Part shown: positions 15,905-25,080 of the stretch, piece by piece
How positions within the stretch are numbered: the first letter of the stretch is position 1
How the letters are laid out: every line of letters starts with the position of its first letter
Source of the DNA: JACVRN01 sp036403815
Lineage (GTDB): Bacteria > Acidobacteriota > Blastocatellia > Pyrinomonadales > Pyrinomonadaceae
Assembly: GCA_036403815.1 (NCBI GenBank)
Contig: DASWQH010000063.1
Location: forward strand, 1-64,000
Reading direction: 5' to 3'
Length of the DNA: 64,000 nt
Notes under the pieces: model-generated
Databases searched by the model: none
Seen by the model: only the letters and a program-made list of their open reading frames with translations
Told to the model about the DNA's origin: nothing
Made by a program: the position numbers and the translations under genes

Positions 15905-18256
15905 TCAGCACTTGAAATTCGGGTCGTTGATGGTGCTCTGTATGCACTGGCACGATGCCGGGGGCATTTTCGGCAGCGTCACGCACGGGGCGACTCCATT
16001 GTTGTTGGCGTCGTCCTTGATGGTGACGTTGACCATCATCCCACGGTCTTCGTGAATCAGTATGTGACAGTGAAGCACATACTCGCCCGGATAGACCAGG
16101 AAGCGTGTGCGCAAGTTCAACTGGCCGGGAGGCGCGCCCTTTAACTGCGCCGGGATAGCAACCGTATCCATCCAAATCCAGTTCTTAGGGTCGTTCGGGT
16201 CTAGCTTCGGATTGTCCGTTTCCCAGTCTATAGTACGTCCTTCGACCTGAAACGGATTGACGTGAATATGGAACGGGTGCGGGATGTCGTTGCCCGAATT
16301 GGTCAGAATCCATTGCTCGGCTGTGTTCAAGGTCGAGACAATGCCGGGGTCATTCGGGGCGTAGAAACCGCCGTTGATGGAGAACGTGCCGCCGCCGGGG
16401 TCTCCAGAAGGATTACTGGCCTTGAAGGCAAGGGTTTTGGCCGCAGGCGTGTAGCCCTTCTCAATCGCCCTCAGATAGTCCGGCCTTGTCCCCGGAATAA
16501 TGCTCGGCAGTTGCTCGTTATAATCCGAAGCAAAGACTTCGATGTAGGCGAGTATCTGCGAAGTTCTCAAGGACGCGGGGACGGTGTTATTCATATCCGC
16601 CCCGGCTGTGCCGCCCGGTGGAAAGCACACAGGGTTGAGATTACTTACGGCGTCCTTCGGATAACCGTCCTTCACCAGCACATACTTGCCGGGGCCGGAA
16701 TTTTTGCCGACGGTCGCGGGGATGTTGATAAGAAAATCCGCGCGATTGCCGGACGCTATCAGGTGATATGAGATGGGCTGCGGCGGGAAGCCGAAAAAGG
16801 AGAGGCCGTCAACGGCTATCAGATTCATGTAGGCGTTCTGAGCGAAACTCGGTATCACCGGATGCGTGGTCTTGCCATCCTGATCCGTGCAGGTGCCTAT
16901 GACCTGGCTATCCTTAATGATGGCGCGCGGGTCGTCGCACACCTTGATGAGCCGCAGTTTCATCAAGCCGCGCGGCGTGCCCGTGCCGTTGATGAAGCGC
17001 CAGCGCTGCGTCTGCCCCGTCTTTATCTGAAGCGTGGGCTTGCACAGGCCATTAATCAGGAAACCCGCAGAGTAGGCGGTCGAGCTTTGCTCTATGTAGA
17101 CGGGCGGGATGCCCGGCGGAGTCGGCGTGGGTGCCGCTGCCGCCATCGGCGCTGCTTTCAGAGTAGTAGTCGAACACGATGGCGGGCCTGTCGGCGGGAG
17201 AGTCGTGTCGAAGATTACTTCCTGCATCAGAAAAACTTTATCCCTGTCTTCCTGAACAAGCTCCTGCCCGACAGGCTCGCGTATGATGAGCGCTCCGGCC
17301 ATGCCGCTCGCCACCTGATAGCCTGTTGAGCCGTGCGTGTGCGCGTGATACCAGTAAGTTCCAGGCTCATGAAAATCCGGCAGCACGATGCAATAGTTGT
17401 TTCTACCGCCGGGCGGGACATCCACCAGCACATCATCCGAGGAGACCTTAACGTTGCTGGAATCCACAGGCCCGCAGTGATCCGTCGGCTGCGGCTTGGT
17501 ATCGCATCCGGGGAAGCCGTGCATCTTCCCGTTATTGAGAATGCTGGAGGGCGACACCAGCAGACCGTGCGTGTGCAGGTTGGTGTGCATGAAGCATTCG
17601 GGCGGAGTGGGCTTCGTTCCATCCATCACCATCGTACCGCAATGGTCGCCCGGCCACATCTTCGAATCATCTTTGGGCAGCTTGTTGTTCATAACAATAT
17701 TAATCTTGCTGCCCTGATCGACGAACAAAGTGGGGCCTGGGACGGCTCCATTGTAGATGGGGATATTTCCGTAGGCTTGACCATTGCACTGAAATCTCCA
17801 CTCGGTCAGCTCGACGTTCAGCGTCAGATTAAGGACGCTCTGCCCGCTGACTGTTCTGGTACAAGCCGCTTCGGGTTCGCAGAACATGGGAGAGTCTGAA
17901 GAGTCGCCGCTAAGATTCAAAGCGCTGATCTTTGGCGGGGACGGATTACCACCCTGGCCGCCGCCACCACCACCGCCGCCACCGCCGCCCTGACCGCCTC
18001 CGCCTCCGCCGCCACCCTGTCCACTACCGGGCTTCTTCTTCTTTTGCGCATCTACAAGCGTTTCGCCCGCGATAATGGCGGCTGCGGCGACGCCCGTGCC
18101 GGTTATCAGGAAGCGGCGACGGCTCACTCCCTGCTGGTTCTCTGAAGTGGAATCCTGGTTCTCTGAAGTGGAGTCGAGGCTTGAATCTTTCTCTTGATCT
18201 TTCACTGGCTCAATCTGTAGGTCTTGAGAAACATGGCGCGGTTTCTTCCGTTTCAT
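15905..18256 (-). CDS. Tat-exported multicopper oxidase with long polyglycine linker
   Basis: Oxidises a substrate (metal ion, phenol or bilirubin-like) and reduces oxygen to water at a type 1 copper plus trinuclear cluster. The Tat motif SRRRFLIT (residues 45-52) and a hydrophobic stretch mark export, after an unusually long 44-residue charged leader holding two copies of DSTSENQ (28-34, 35-41). Residues about 77-103 are almost all glycine with a few Gln. The copper motifs are complete: NLHTHGL (H228, H230), WYHAHTHG, HPFHIHVNPF and HCHILIHEDRGM, the last with the Met axial ligand. Length 783 is large for the family. It converges with the tyrosinase-like gene. Substrate unknown. Confidence 0.88.
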   Translation of the reverse strand: MKRKKPRHVSQDLQIEPVKDQEKDSSLDSTSENQDSTSENQQGVSRRRFLITGTGVAAAAIIAGETLVDAQKKKKPGSGQGGGGGGGGQGGGGGGGGGGGQGGNPSPPKISALNLSGDSSDSPMFCEPEAACTRTVSGQSVLNLTLNVELTEWRFQCNGQAYGNIPIYNGAVPGPTLFVDQGSKINIVMNNKLPKDDSKMWPGDHCGTMVMDGTKPTPPECFMHTNLHTHGLLVSPSSILNNGKMHGFPGCDTKPQPTDHCGPVDSSNVKVSSDDVLVDVPPGGRNNYCIVLPDFHEPGTYWYHAHTHGSTGYQVASGMAGALIIREPVGQELVQEDRDKVFLMQEVIFDTTLPPTGPPSCSTTTLKAAPMAAAAPTPTPPGIPPVYIEQSSTAYSAGFLINGLCKPTLQIKTGQTQRWRFINGTGTPRGLMKLRLIKVCDDPRAIIKDSQVIGTCTDQDGKTTHPVIPSFAQNAYMNLIAVDGLSFFGFPPQPISYHLIASGNRADFLINIPATVGKNSGPGKYVLVKDGYPKDAVSNLNPVCFPPGGTAGADMNNTVPASLRTSQILAYIEVFASDYNEQLPSIIPGTRPDYLRAIEKGYTPAAKTLAFKASNPSGDPGGGTFSINGGFYAPNDPGIVSTLNTAEQWILTNSGNDIPHPFHIHVNPFQVEGRTIDWETDNPKLDPNDPKNWIWMDTVAIPAQLKGAPPGQLNLRTRFLVYPGEYVLHCHILIHEDRGMMVNVTIKDDANNNGVAPCVTLPKMPPASCQCIQSTINDPNFKC

Positions 18257-18788
18257 GCTGGTGGAGCCTCCTTTGGGAATCTGAGATGGCGCTTCGGAAG
18301 TCTCTTTATATTACTTACGAAGTGCCAATCGGTTGTTGACAACCAGAGCCAAACCCCTTAACGGGCTGGCTGGAAACAAGAGCAGATGGGAAGTAACTTT
18401 GGCTATGAAGCCCGGCGGATTGTGTAGAAGCAGGAATTGCATCCTGCTGTTCCAATGTTGTGTTAAATCAAAGCGGATGGCTTGACTGCGAAACCACGAC
18501 GCCATCGTCAGCCCGTAGAGATTTTGAATGGAAGAATAGAATTATGCTTCTTCCGTAGAAGACTTCAATCAGAGACATGAGCGCTGGAGCGCCTATGACT
18601 CTGAACCTGTCCAACTTGCAGGCACCGCATAACGCGCTTGAATGAAGAGCGACACGCGCGCTAAGGAATTCGTGCGCGTTGTCATAAAAGCGACCCGTAA
18701 AGGCTCAGCCCTGCGGAACCCCTTCCAGAGGCCAGTACGGGTTCTGTATTGACCGAAGCTCAAGCGCGCTTGAGCTTCCCCTCCCTGC
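18257..18788. other. Intergenic region, 532 bp, nothing recognised
   Basis: This gap lies upstream of the multicopper oxidase and downstream of the CpxP/Spy-like gene, both on the minus strand. It holds no open frame with coding character, no nested palindrome and no clear promoter hexamers. It should contain the oxidase promoter. Confidence 0.5.
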
Positions 18789-19295
18789 TCAGCCCGGATT
18801 ACCGCCGCCCTGCTTAGCCAGGCGAAAAGCTTTGACCTTCTCGCGTACTCGTTGCTTATGAAACCCTTTGAGACCTTTTCGCTGATCGTCGTCGAGCACG
18901 CCGTGCGCGGCCTTCAGATGACGATAACGCATCTTGCGCAGGTTGGCCTCGGCGCGTGCCAGCTTGTCAATGGCCTTCATGACTTCCTGCTCGTCAGAAT
19001 TATGGTCACGTGCCAGAGCGCGGAACAGAATCTTGGCTTTACTCACAGCAGCTTGAAGATCAACCTTCTCAAGCTCGAACTCCACCTGCAACTTCTCAAG
19101 CTTCTCTTCCTGCTCTTCCGTGAGATTGTGATCCTCTGAATTACGAAGCAGGTGGCCGACGCCGCCCGTCTGCCTTAGAGACCCGCCGCGCTCTGCGCCC
19201 TGACGATTAGACCCACTGTGACGAAAGTGCGACTGCTCACCGCCTCCGCCTGCGCTCTGAGGCGTATCCGCTTGCTGATTCATCCACTTTCTCAT
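18789..19295 (-). CDS. Small charged protein with CpxP/Spy/ZraP-like helical region
   Basis: No firm family. From about residue 58 the sequence is nearly all charged helix: LTEEQEEKLEKLQ, then DLQAAVSKAKILFRALA, DEQEVMKAIDKLARAEANLR and HGVLDDDQRKGLKG. The spacing of LTxEQ and LDDDQ motifs resembles LTXXQ periplasmic chaperones and metal sensors (CpxP, Spy, ZraP). The first 55 residues are low-complexity (Gln, Gly, His) and no signal peptide is seen, which is odd for that family. The ATG at 19295 is preferred because a GGGGGAAG ribosome site precedes it; the frame is open to 19340. Closeness to copper proteins would fit metal stress, but that is a guess. Confidence 0.5.
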   Translation of the reverse strand: MRKWMNQQADTPQSAGGGGEQSHFRHSGSNRQGAERGGSLRQTGGVGHLLRNSEDHNLTEEQEEKLEKLQVEFELEKVDLQAAVSKAKILFRALARDHNSDEQEVMKAIDKLARAEANLRKMRYRHLKAAHGVLDDDQRKGLKGFHKQRVREKVKAFRLAKQGGGNPG

Positions 19296-19435
19296 GGGAT
19301 TATCTTCCCCCTTCTTTTCGGAGTGCCGGGATGGTATCACCCTCAGTCCACGATTCGCAACGAAAAATAGAGGCTAGAGGTCATAAGCCTCGCCCGGTAA
19401 AGAGCATCGTTCTCCCGCTTGATTGGAAATCAGGG

Positions 19436-21199
19436 TTATGAGACGGCAACCAGTTTCTCGCCTGTCTGTTCGGTCATGCGCTCATGTATGTAGGCCAAAT
19501 CTGCGCGGCTCAGACGCAGCATGGCGAGCCTGTCCGAGCCTAAGTGGTCAAGCGCGGCTATCTCGCTGGAGTTGGCGGCGGTGGCGACCACATCCGCAAC
19601 GTGGAGCAAGAGCGCCACAGGCTCGTTAATGCGCATCACGTCATGATGCGTTTGAACTGTTAAAGCAAGCTCGCGCTGTATGCCGCAAGCCTCCAGTATC
19701 CACTGTCCGACCTGCCCGTGATCCACGCCGAAGGCTACGACTTCGCGCTCAGTCCTGGTGTCGGTCGCATCAAGCCAGATGAGGTTCTCCATCTCTTCAG
19801 GAAAGAGCGTGCAGAGAAGCGCCTCGCCCATATCATGAAGCAGCCCCAAAGAGTAAGCCTCATCCGCGTCGATCATCTTCGTTCGTTTCGCAAGCAGCTC
19901 CGAAGCGACGGCGCATCTAAGGGAATGCTCCTGAAGCCGTGTGAAGTCGAAGTCCAGATGCTCGCGCGCACAGGCTCTTTTCACCAATTCGCGCAAGCCT
20001 TCATCGCCCAAACGCAGGCAGGCAGCCCTGATGCTCACACATGGCGCGGCGGCTTGGCCCTCGGTGTTGACCGCTCGCAGACAGCTTGCAGCAAGCGCAG
20101 GGTCTCTCACTATCTCCTCGACCAGCTCTTCAAAGCTCAGCCCGTCCAATTCCAGATGAAGCGGAAGCTGCGAAAGGTATCCTCGCCAGTCCTCACGCGA
20201 GATGCTGCGGCGTATCTGCGCCAGCGCCGTCAATCCGCAGAAAGCACGCACGACATCCGGGTCGAACTGATCACCGGCACCTACCATCAATTTCTCTACA
20301 GCCTCTTCATGTGTGAAGGCTTGGCGGAACGGGCGCGGGTTGGTCATGGCATCGTAGGCGTCTGCTACAAGGATGATGCGAGAGACGAGCGGAATCTGCT
20401 CGCCCGACAAGCCTTCAGGATAACCGGAGCCGTCGTAGTGCTCGTGATGATAGCGTATGGCTTCCGCTATATCTTCCATTTCAGGGACACCGGCAATCAT
20501 GCGCGCCCCGCGCTCGGCGTGAAGCTGCATCAGCGCGCGGTCTTCGTCCGTAAAAGCGGCGGGCTTGCCCAGCAGGCTGTCGGGCGTGCCTATCTTGCCT
20601 ATGTCGTGCAGAAAGGCTGCGAGCGAAATCTGTTCGAGCACCGGGACTTCCAGACGCATACGGCGGCCTATGGCCGAAGCGTAGCCGCTGACGCGGCGCG
20701 CATGACCGTAAACATATTCGTCTTTGGCTTCCAGAGCGTCTGCGATGGTTCGCACTACGCTGCTCGTCATGGACTGCAAGCGCTGCGAGAGACGACGATT
20801 GGCTTCTTCCAGCTCATGACGCGAGCGGTTCGCCTTGTAATGCTCTACTGCGCGCTCGACCGTCATGCGCAGCTCGCCATTGCTCCAGGGCTTAGACACG
20901 TACTTGTAAACCTGACCGCAATTGATGGCTTCGATGAGCGCGGAGACATCCGTGTAACCCGTGAGGATGATACGTAACATGTGCGGGCGAAAGCTGGCCG
21001 CGCGCTTCAGAAGCTCTATGCCGGTCATGCCGGGCATACGCTGGTCTGTCAGCAGCAGCGCCACGTCATGATGATTGAGAAGTTGCAGCGCCTCTGCGCC
21101 CGAAGATGCGGTTATCACATGGTAGTCGCGGCGAAACAGTCGTTCGAGCAGGCGAAGGTTCGCAGGCTCGTCGTCAACGATCATTATCTTGTAGGTCAT
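19436..21199 (-). CDS. Response regulator REC-HD-GYP-HDOD (probable cyclic-di-GMP phosphodiesterase)
   Basis: A two-component output protein likely to degrade c-di-GMP on phosphorylation. The REC domain (1-120) has D9/D10 and phospho-acceptor D52 in LLLTDQRMPG and K103 in the KPW segment. The HD-GYP domain (about 145-320) retains H166, H198-D199 in LHDIGKIG, H251/H252 in RYHHEHYDGSGYPEG and the GYP signature at 259-261, so it should be active. A second HD fold (about 350-587) is HDOD-like, with LLHDMGEALL and LTVQTHHDV. This three-part order is less common than plain REC-HD-GYP. It stands alone on its strand and its kinase is not evident nearby. Confidence 0.88.
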   Translation of the reverse strand: MTYKIMIVDDEPANLRLLERLFRRDYHVITASSGAEALQLLNHHDVALLLTDQRMPGMTGIELLKRAASFRPHMLRIILTGYTDVSALIEAINCGQVYKYVSKPWSNGELRMTVERAVEHYKANRSRHELEEANRRLSQRLQSMTSSVVRTIADALEAKDEYVYGHARRVSGYASAIGRRMRLEVPVLEQISLAAFLHDIGKIGTPDSLLGKPAAFTDEDRALMQLHAERGARMIAGVPEMEDIAEAIRYHHEHYDGSGYPEGLSGEQIPLVSRIILVADAYDAMTNPRPFRQAFTHEEAVEKLMVGAGDQFDPDVVRAFCGLTALAQIRRSISREDWRGYLSQLPLHLELDGLSFEELVEEIVRDPALAASCLRAVNTEGQAAAPCVSIRAACLRLGDEGLRELVKRACAREHLDFDFTRLQEHSLRCAVASELLAKRTKMIDADEAYSLGLLHDMGEALLCTLFPEEMENLIWLDATDTRTEREVVAFGVDHGQVGQWILEACGIQRELALTVQTHHDVMRINEPVALLLHVADVVATAANSSEIAALDHLGSDRLAMLRLSRADLAYIHERMTEQTGEKLVAVS

Positions 21200-21439
21200 A
21201 CGGCTTAAGCTCCCGGCTGTGCGCAGAAATGGGAATCCCGGTCTAAATCAATTGTGGGGCAAATAGGGGAAGACAGTGGTAATCCCCCTAGGCTTTTCAC
21301 CCTGAAATCAAGCTTTATGGGCGCAAACGCCCCCTCTAACAAGCGCTGTTAGCACGAGGCATGCCAGAAGGAAAGGGATGAGGGCGGAGGGATGAGGGAT
21401 GAAAACTAAGAAGCAGTTTGAACAATCAGAATCACCAGT

Positions 21440-21631
21440 TGTCCCGTAGGGACAGTTGGTAATAGCCCAGCAATTTATGGCTGGGTCAAAGGGTAGGAAA
21501 AGAAAGTAGAGTCCCGTAGGGACGACTGAACATATCTTCAATCGTCCCTACGGGACTCTAATCTGTTTCTCGGTCACTTATTCCCAGCCATAAATTGCTG
21601 GGCTATTATCAATCGTCCCTGACGGGACTTT
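21440..21631. repeat. Nested GTCCCGTAGGGAC element (copy 2)
   Basis: It has the same order of arms as the copy at 11617: GTCCCGTAGGGAC, AATAGCCCAGC hairpin, GAGTCCCGTAGGGACGACTGAA, the reverse complement of that, CCCAGC...GCTGGGCTATT, and GTCCCTGACGGGAC with one inserted base. It fills the middle of the 575-bp gap between divergent genes; the rest shows no other feature. Confidence 0.85.
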
Positions 21632-21774
21632 GAACACGGCTTCTAAGGGCGGATTTTCTTTTACTTCATCCCTCATCCCTTGTTGACCTCCCTGCCTTTA
21701 GCGGAACTTTTCAAAACCGGGGGCGTCTAAATTCTGTTAGCTCTTATCTTCGGCGGGGCGTGGGAGTGTTGAGA

Positions 21775-22416
21775 ATGATGCGGGTACGTCTTGTGAGGCG
21801 ATTTCTAGTCATTATGGCTCTACTGCTGGCTGGCTCAACCGGCGCGTTGGCGCAGACCAATGCGCCGAAACAACAACTGGTCATCACGGCCAGTATCGTC
21901 AGCCAGCAGTACTGCGCCAACAGCCCGAATATGACGACGCTGCAAATGAGGCTGCATCTTCGCTACACCAACGCAGGAAATCAGAAGCTTATACTGTACG
22001 GGGGCGATGATCTTTTTTATCAGGCGAAGATTCGTGCGGTCAGGGCAGAAAACGGTGCCAGGCCATATGAGATTGCGGTTCTGAACGCAAGGTATTTGGA
22101 GATTGAAAATGAGCCTGTAGAGCAGCCTGCGCCCGGCAAGCTCTTCGTCATCTTACAGCCGGGCGCGAGCTATGAAACGGAAACCACGGTAGGCATCGGG
22201 CTGGTAGGGCAAAGCGCCATGAGAGACAGACATGCCATCATAGAGGGCGAGCACACTTTGCAGCTTATAGTCTCCACCTGGTACAGGTCTCAAAGTCTGG
22301 CAGAGAAGTTGCGCAGGCAATGGCAACGCAAAGGCTTGCTGTGGTCAAGCACGATTGCCTCGAACGAGATAACCTTCAAGGCTCAACGTCCTCAATCGCC
22401 TTCACCCTGCAAGTGA
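21775..22416 (+). CDS. Secreted protein of unknown function
   Basis: Not recognised. The first 25 residues form a signal peptide: a basic start (MMRVRLVRRF), a hydrophobic core LVIMALLLAGSTGA and the cleavage-like ALAQ. The mature part (about 185 residues) looks like a beta-rich single domain, with LHLRYTNAGNQKLIL and LQPGASYETETTVGIGL suggesting an immunoglobulin-like fold. There are no metal or catalytic motifs. The frame opens at a GTG (21760); the ATG at 21775 sits better behind a GGGAG stretch and matches a normal signal peptide. The next gene is convergent with a 27-bp gap. Confidence 0.65.
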   Translation: MMRVRLVRRFLVIMALLLAGSTGALAQTNAPKQQLVITASIVSQQYCANSPNMTTLQMRLHLRYTNAGNQKLILYGGDDLFYQAKIRAVRAENGARPYEIAVLNARYLEIENEPVEQPAPGKLFVILQPGASYETETTVGIGLVGQSAMRDRHAIIEGEHTLQLIVSTWYRSQSLAEKLRRQWQRKGLLWSSTIASNEITFKAQRPQSPSPCK

Positions 22417-22443
22417 TACTCGCGCGATTCGTGAAGGCGGGTC

Positions 22444-22971
22444 TTAGCGGATTGCGTTCGCCAGCGTGCGTCCGTTGACGAAGACCTTGACCCTTCTCAC
22501 AGTCGGAAATTGCTTCGCGGTCGCTTCAATCTGCGAAGTGATGCGCGGCTCGTCACAGACTCCGGCCACAAACGGGCCTTCACCGACGATATAAATGGTC
22601 GCCGTGCCATTGCGAATCGAAACGCTCTTCACACGCAGGTTTCTCCCTACCCAGAAATTATTTAACCTTGAGTCCCCGGCGTACTCACGAGGCAGAGCAA
22701 GCAACTCGGAAAGCGCTGCCTTCAGCGGCGCAACTGTAGGCTTAATCTCGCGCGTCACAGCCACGAGGCTATCGCCGCAGCCTATCTTTCTACCCATCTT
22801 CCCTTCATCGCCGACGACCACAAGATAGACCTTGACCGTCTTGACCTTCGCTGAGCTGGCAGGTCGCCCGGCAGTTAGTCCCGACTTATGAAAGGTCGAG
22901 CTGGCATCGCCCGTCTGCTGTGCGCCGATTAAAAGCAGCGCCAGAAGAGTAATCGAATAGATTCTTTTCAT
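22444..22971 (-). CDS. Secreted GerMN-domain protein
   Basis: The signal peptide is residues 1-23 (MKRIYSITLLALLLIGAQ). The rest fits a GerMN domain: a first strand VKVYLVVVGDEG, GCGDSLVAVTREI, PTVAPLKAALSELLALP, a central VKSVSIRNGTATIYI, and a late QIEATAKQFPTVRRVKVFVNG. In Firmicutes GerMN is found in spore germination and lipoprotein contexts; in other phyla the domain is widespread in exported proteins of unknown role. No active-site residues are known. One GerMN copy at 175 residues is usual. It stands downstream of the LURP-one-like gene on the same strand, 75 bp apart, so co-transcription is possible. Confidence 0.75.
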   Translation of the reverse strand: MKRIYSITLLALLLIGAQQTGDASSTFHKSGLTAGRPASSAKVKTVKVYLVVVGDEGKMGRKIGCGDSLVAVTREIKPTVAPLKAALSELLALPREYAGDSRLNNFWVGRNLRVKSVSIRNGTATIYIVGEGPFVAGVCDEPRITSQIEATAKQFPTVRRVKVFVNGRTLANAIR

Positions 22972-23046
22972 CTTTATCTAATCTCAGCCCGAAATAAGGG
23001 CTATAAACATTCCGCCCCCTACGGGGCTTCAGAAGTTGCGCGCCGT

Positions 23047-23631
23047 CTATCCACGCGCTCGCTCCAGCATGACCATCATGAGCAGGCTGAGCAGGGCGCG
23101 TATCTCTTCGATGTCGCTCGTGGGGCCTACTTTTTCTATCCTGAACTTGCCCTCAAGGAAGGCAGGCTCTTTTACCAGATGCAGGACTACAGACCCATCC
23201 GGGCGCATCACATTGTAAGCCGGATGAAAGACGTAGCCTGAGAACATCCCTATGACTGGAAGCTCGCCGAACAGGCTGTCAAAGACTTTCGCCCACGGGT
23301 TTGCCTCCTGAATCGTCATGACGACCTGTTCGCCGTCCATGATGTCATAGCGCGCTCTCCACAGAGATTTCATTCCCTGCCGCTTCATACTGCCGATGAC
23401 CGCGCCCTGCTGGTCTGTGAAATGATAACGGGCTGAAAAATCAAGCACCCGGTCGGCGTTGATCGTATACAGCGGCTGAGTCTGAGCCTCGTCTGCGAAG
23501 ACGGTGACGGCTTCTTTGAGCTTGAATGCCTTCTGCTTGACGTAGAAGACCAGCCTCCCCGTAGCATCTATGACCGAGAGCTGCCGCGCTATGGCTAGAA
23601 TCTTGAAAGATAGTTTAAGGGGATAGTTCAT
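23047..23631 (-). CDS. LURP-one-related (tubby-like fold) protein
   Basis: Resembles the LOR/scramblase/tubby C-terminal superfamily: a start YPLKLSFKILAIARQLSV, the conserved VKQKAFKLKEAVTVFAD, then DFSARYHFTDQQG and KRQGMKSLWRARYDIMDG, and a C-terminal hydrophobic helix near LLSLLMMVMLERARG. The fold is a 12-strand beta barrel around a central helix; the biochemical role of the bacterial versions is not established. No signal peptide, so it is cytosolic or membrane-peripheral. Length 194 is as expected. It is followed by the GerMN gene. Confidence 0.7.
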   Translation of the reverse strand: MNYPLKLSFKILAIARQLSVIDATGRLVFYVKQKAFKLKEAVTVFADEAQTQPLYTINADRVLDFSARYHFTDQQGAVIGSMKRQGMKSLWRARYDIMDGEQVVMTIQEANPWAKVFDSLFGELPVIGMFSGYVFHPAYNVMRPDGSVVLHLVKEPAFLEGKFRIEKVGPTSDIEEIRALLSLLMMVMLERARG

Positions 23632-23762
23632 AGTAGTTCCTCCGTCAATTCTTAACCTGCATCGTTAACAAGGGTACGCGCCGAGCCGGTTATGACAACA
23701 GGCTGGACGCGCGATGTTGGAGAGCACGCCACAGAAAATTCTTGCACAGGCAGCTAAAGCAC

Positions 23763-23842
23763 ACGAAGCAGCACAAAAGAGGTTCGTCCCTACAGATGTG
23801 TAGAAGAGCGGCTCCCCATCTTTTGCAGCGTGCTGCTTCGTG
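23763..23842. repeat. Inverted repeat CACGAAGCAGCAC
   Basis: CACGAAGCAGCAC (23763-23775) is repeated as reverse complement at 23830-23842, and flanking AAAAGA/CTTTT-like stretches extend the match imperfectly. The same CACGAAGCAGCAC core occurs again at 51554 within another inverted repeat. It lies between two minus-strand genes and may end transcription of the lipoprotein gene's upstream neighbour. Confidence 0.65.
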
Positions 23843-23872
23843 TTGCCTTGAAGGCTTAGCCTTATTTGAAAA

Positions 23873-24391
23873 CTATTCGACCTGGGCTGTGCCCTTGCCG
23901 TCCTTGTAGAACAGCGTGACTTTGTTGATTTCGGGCAGGTTCAGATCGTGCCATTCGATGCTGTTGCCTTTGCTGTCCTCAATCTTCAAATCCCATTTGG
24001 GGGCCTTCTCGCTGCGCTTGAATTTGATGTCCACGCTCTGGCCTGTAGGCAGAGTATCCTGTCCGAGGATGTCCTCTTGCCAATCATCCGAGTCCGCTGG
24101 AGAGACGAACAACTTGTCAATCTCCACACCCGTCTGGTTAACCAGAGTGAAGTCTTGCTTTGCCCCTTGCTGAGCCGTAGAGTCGGAATTGCTCGTCGTG
24201 TTCGTGTTGGAAGCCGTCGAGGTGTTCGTGTTTGACGGAGCGCTGGTGTTGCTTGTGTTTGTGTTTGTGGTCGTCGTGGTCGTGGTCGTATTCGTCGTTT
24301 TGTTGGCGTTGGCCGGTGCGGTTGACGAGCAGGCGGCGCTGAGGCCGAGCAACCCTATAACCAGAACGGCGAGGAGCATTTTATTCTTCAT
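23873..24391 (-). CDS. Lipoprotein with Thr/Asn low-complexity linker
   Basis: The lipoprotein signal is clear: MKNKMLLAVLVIGLLGLSAAC with a lipobox LSAAC (Cys at 21). Residues about 27-72 are almost only Thr, Asn and Ser, a flexible linker coded by near-repetitive DNA. The remaining 95 residues form one compact domain (DFTLVNQTGVEIDKLFVSP, WDLKIEDSKGNSIEWHDLNL). A similar domain occurs in many bacterial lipoproteins without known function. It is probably anchored in a membrane, with the linker holding the domain away from the surface. Length-polymorphic repeats of this kind can vary between strains. Confidence 0.7.
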   Translation of the reverse strand: MKNKMLLAVLVIGLLGLSAACSSTAPANANKTTNTTTTTTTTNTNTSNTSAPSNTNTSTASNTNTTSNSDSTAQQGAKQDFTLVNQTGVEIDKLFVSPADSDDWQEDILGQDTLPTGQSVDIKFKRSEKAPKWDLKIEDSKGNSIEWHDLNLPEINKVTLFYKDGKGTAQVE

Positions 24392-24852
24392 ATATGTAAG
24401 TGTACCGATCCCCTTTTACAGTGATGTTGTGCCTTCTAAAGGCTTAGCTACAATCTGGCGGCGATTAACTGGAGCATCTTAAAGCGTAGAGCCGAAGAGT
24501 CGCATGAATAAGGCCGGAGTAGAGGAAGCTTAAAAAAGGAGAGCAGGTGGAAAGCCTTTCTAATGAACTGGTAAAGCAAGGCGGACTTTAAGCTAAGTAC
24601 CCGGATTAGTCAATACGACAATCGAATTTAAGCCGGTCTGATCACAGAGGCCAACGCCTTCCAGTATCCGGCGGCAAACAAAACATTGTCAGGCTTCCAC
24701 GCAATAAATATAATTGGCCGGACTCAAAAACCCTCGCCCGGTCGGGGAGAAAGACGTAAAGATAATCCTGAAAACCCGTCCATGAATGGCAATCTTCTCT
24801 TGCAAAGTAGATTGGATGGGGCGATTATTAGCCCCAGTCCTTTCGGCTCTTT
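24392..24852. other. Intergenic region, 461 bp, with a small hairpin near its end
   Basis: It lies between the divergent lipoprotein and the small acidic protein genes. A short hairpin TGGGGC...GCCCCA lies at about 24817-24837, just before the ATG at 24853. No coding frame with character was seen. A riboswitch was considered and not supported. Confidence 0.4.
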
Positions 24853-25080
24853 ATGTCTAAACCGATAAAGATAATTTTCAAGGGGGAAGAATACCTCTTT
24901 ATAGGAAGAGGCGGTTCCTTAGAAGACGGCGGCAGCATTGTCAGCAAAACGGCGGACGACGAAGAGGCGGCCATTTACGCCCAGCTACATCCGAACGGGC
25001 TCGTCATTAGTTCGGGAGAGATAATCGGCACCATCAAAGAGATTCTCTTTATTGACGACGAGAGCGAGGAGATAAATTGA
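24853..25080 (+). CDS. Small acidic protein of unknown function, coupled to a PilZ gene
   Basis: Not recognised. 75 residues, acidic towards the C-terminus (FIDDESEEIN), no signal peptide, no Cys. It begins MSKPIKIIFKGEEYLFIGRG and looks like a small beta-strand fold. The stop codon overlaps the start of the next gene by four bases (TTGA), so the two are translationally coupled and probably act together. The next protein is a PilZ domain; that link is the only clue to function. Confidence 0.6.
   Translation: MSKPIKIIFKGEEYLFIGRGGSLEDGGSIVSKTADDEEAAIYAQLHPNGLVISSGEIIGTIKEILFIDDESEEIN

Noticed and set aside
19718..20977. 419-codon plus-strand frame opposite the HD-GYP gene
   Set aside because: It is the antisense shadow of the strongly conserved REC-HD-GYP protein; its composition follows the codon bias of that gene.
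24660..24852. Possible cyclic-di-GMP (GEMM) riboswitch upstream of the small protein/PilZ pair
   Set aside because: GACGTAAAG and GAGAAAGA recall GEMM motifs, but the conserved CACGCACAGGGCAAACC-like part and the paired regions could not be found.
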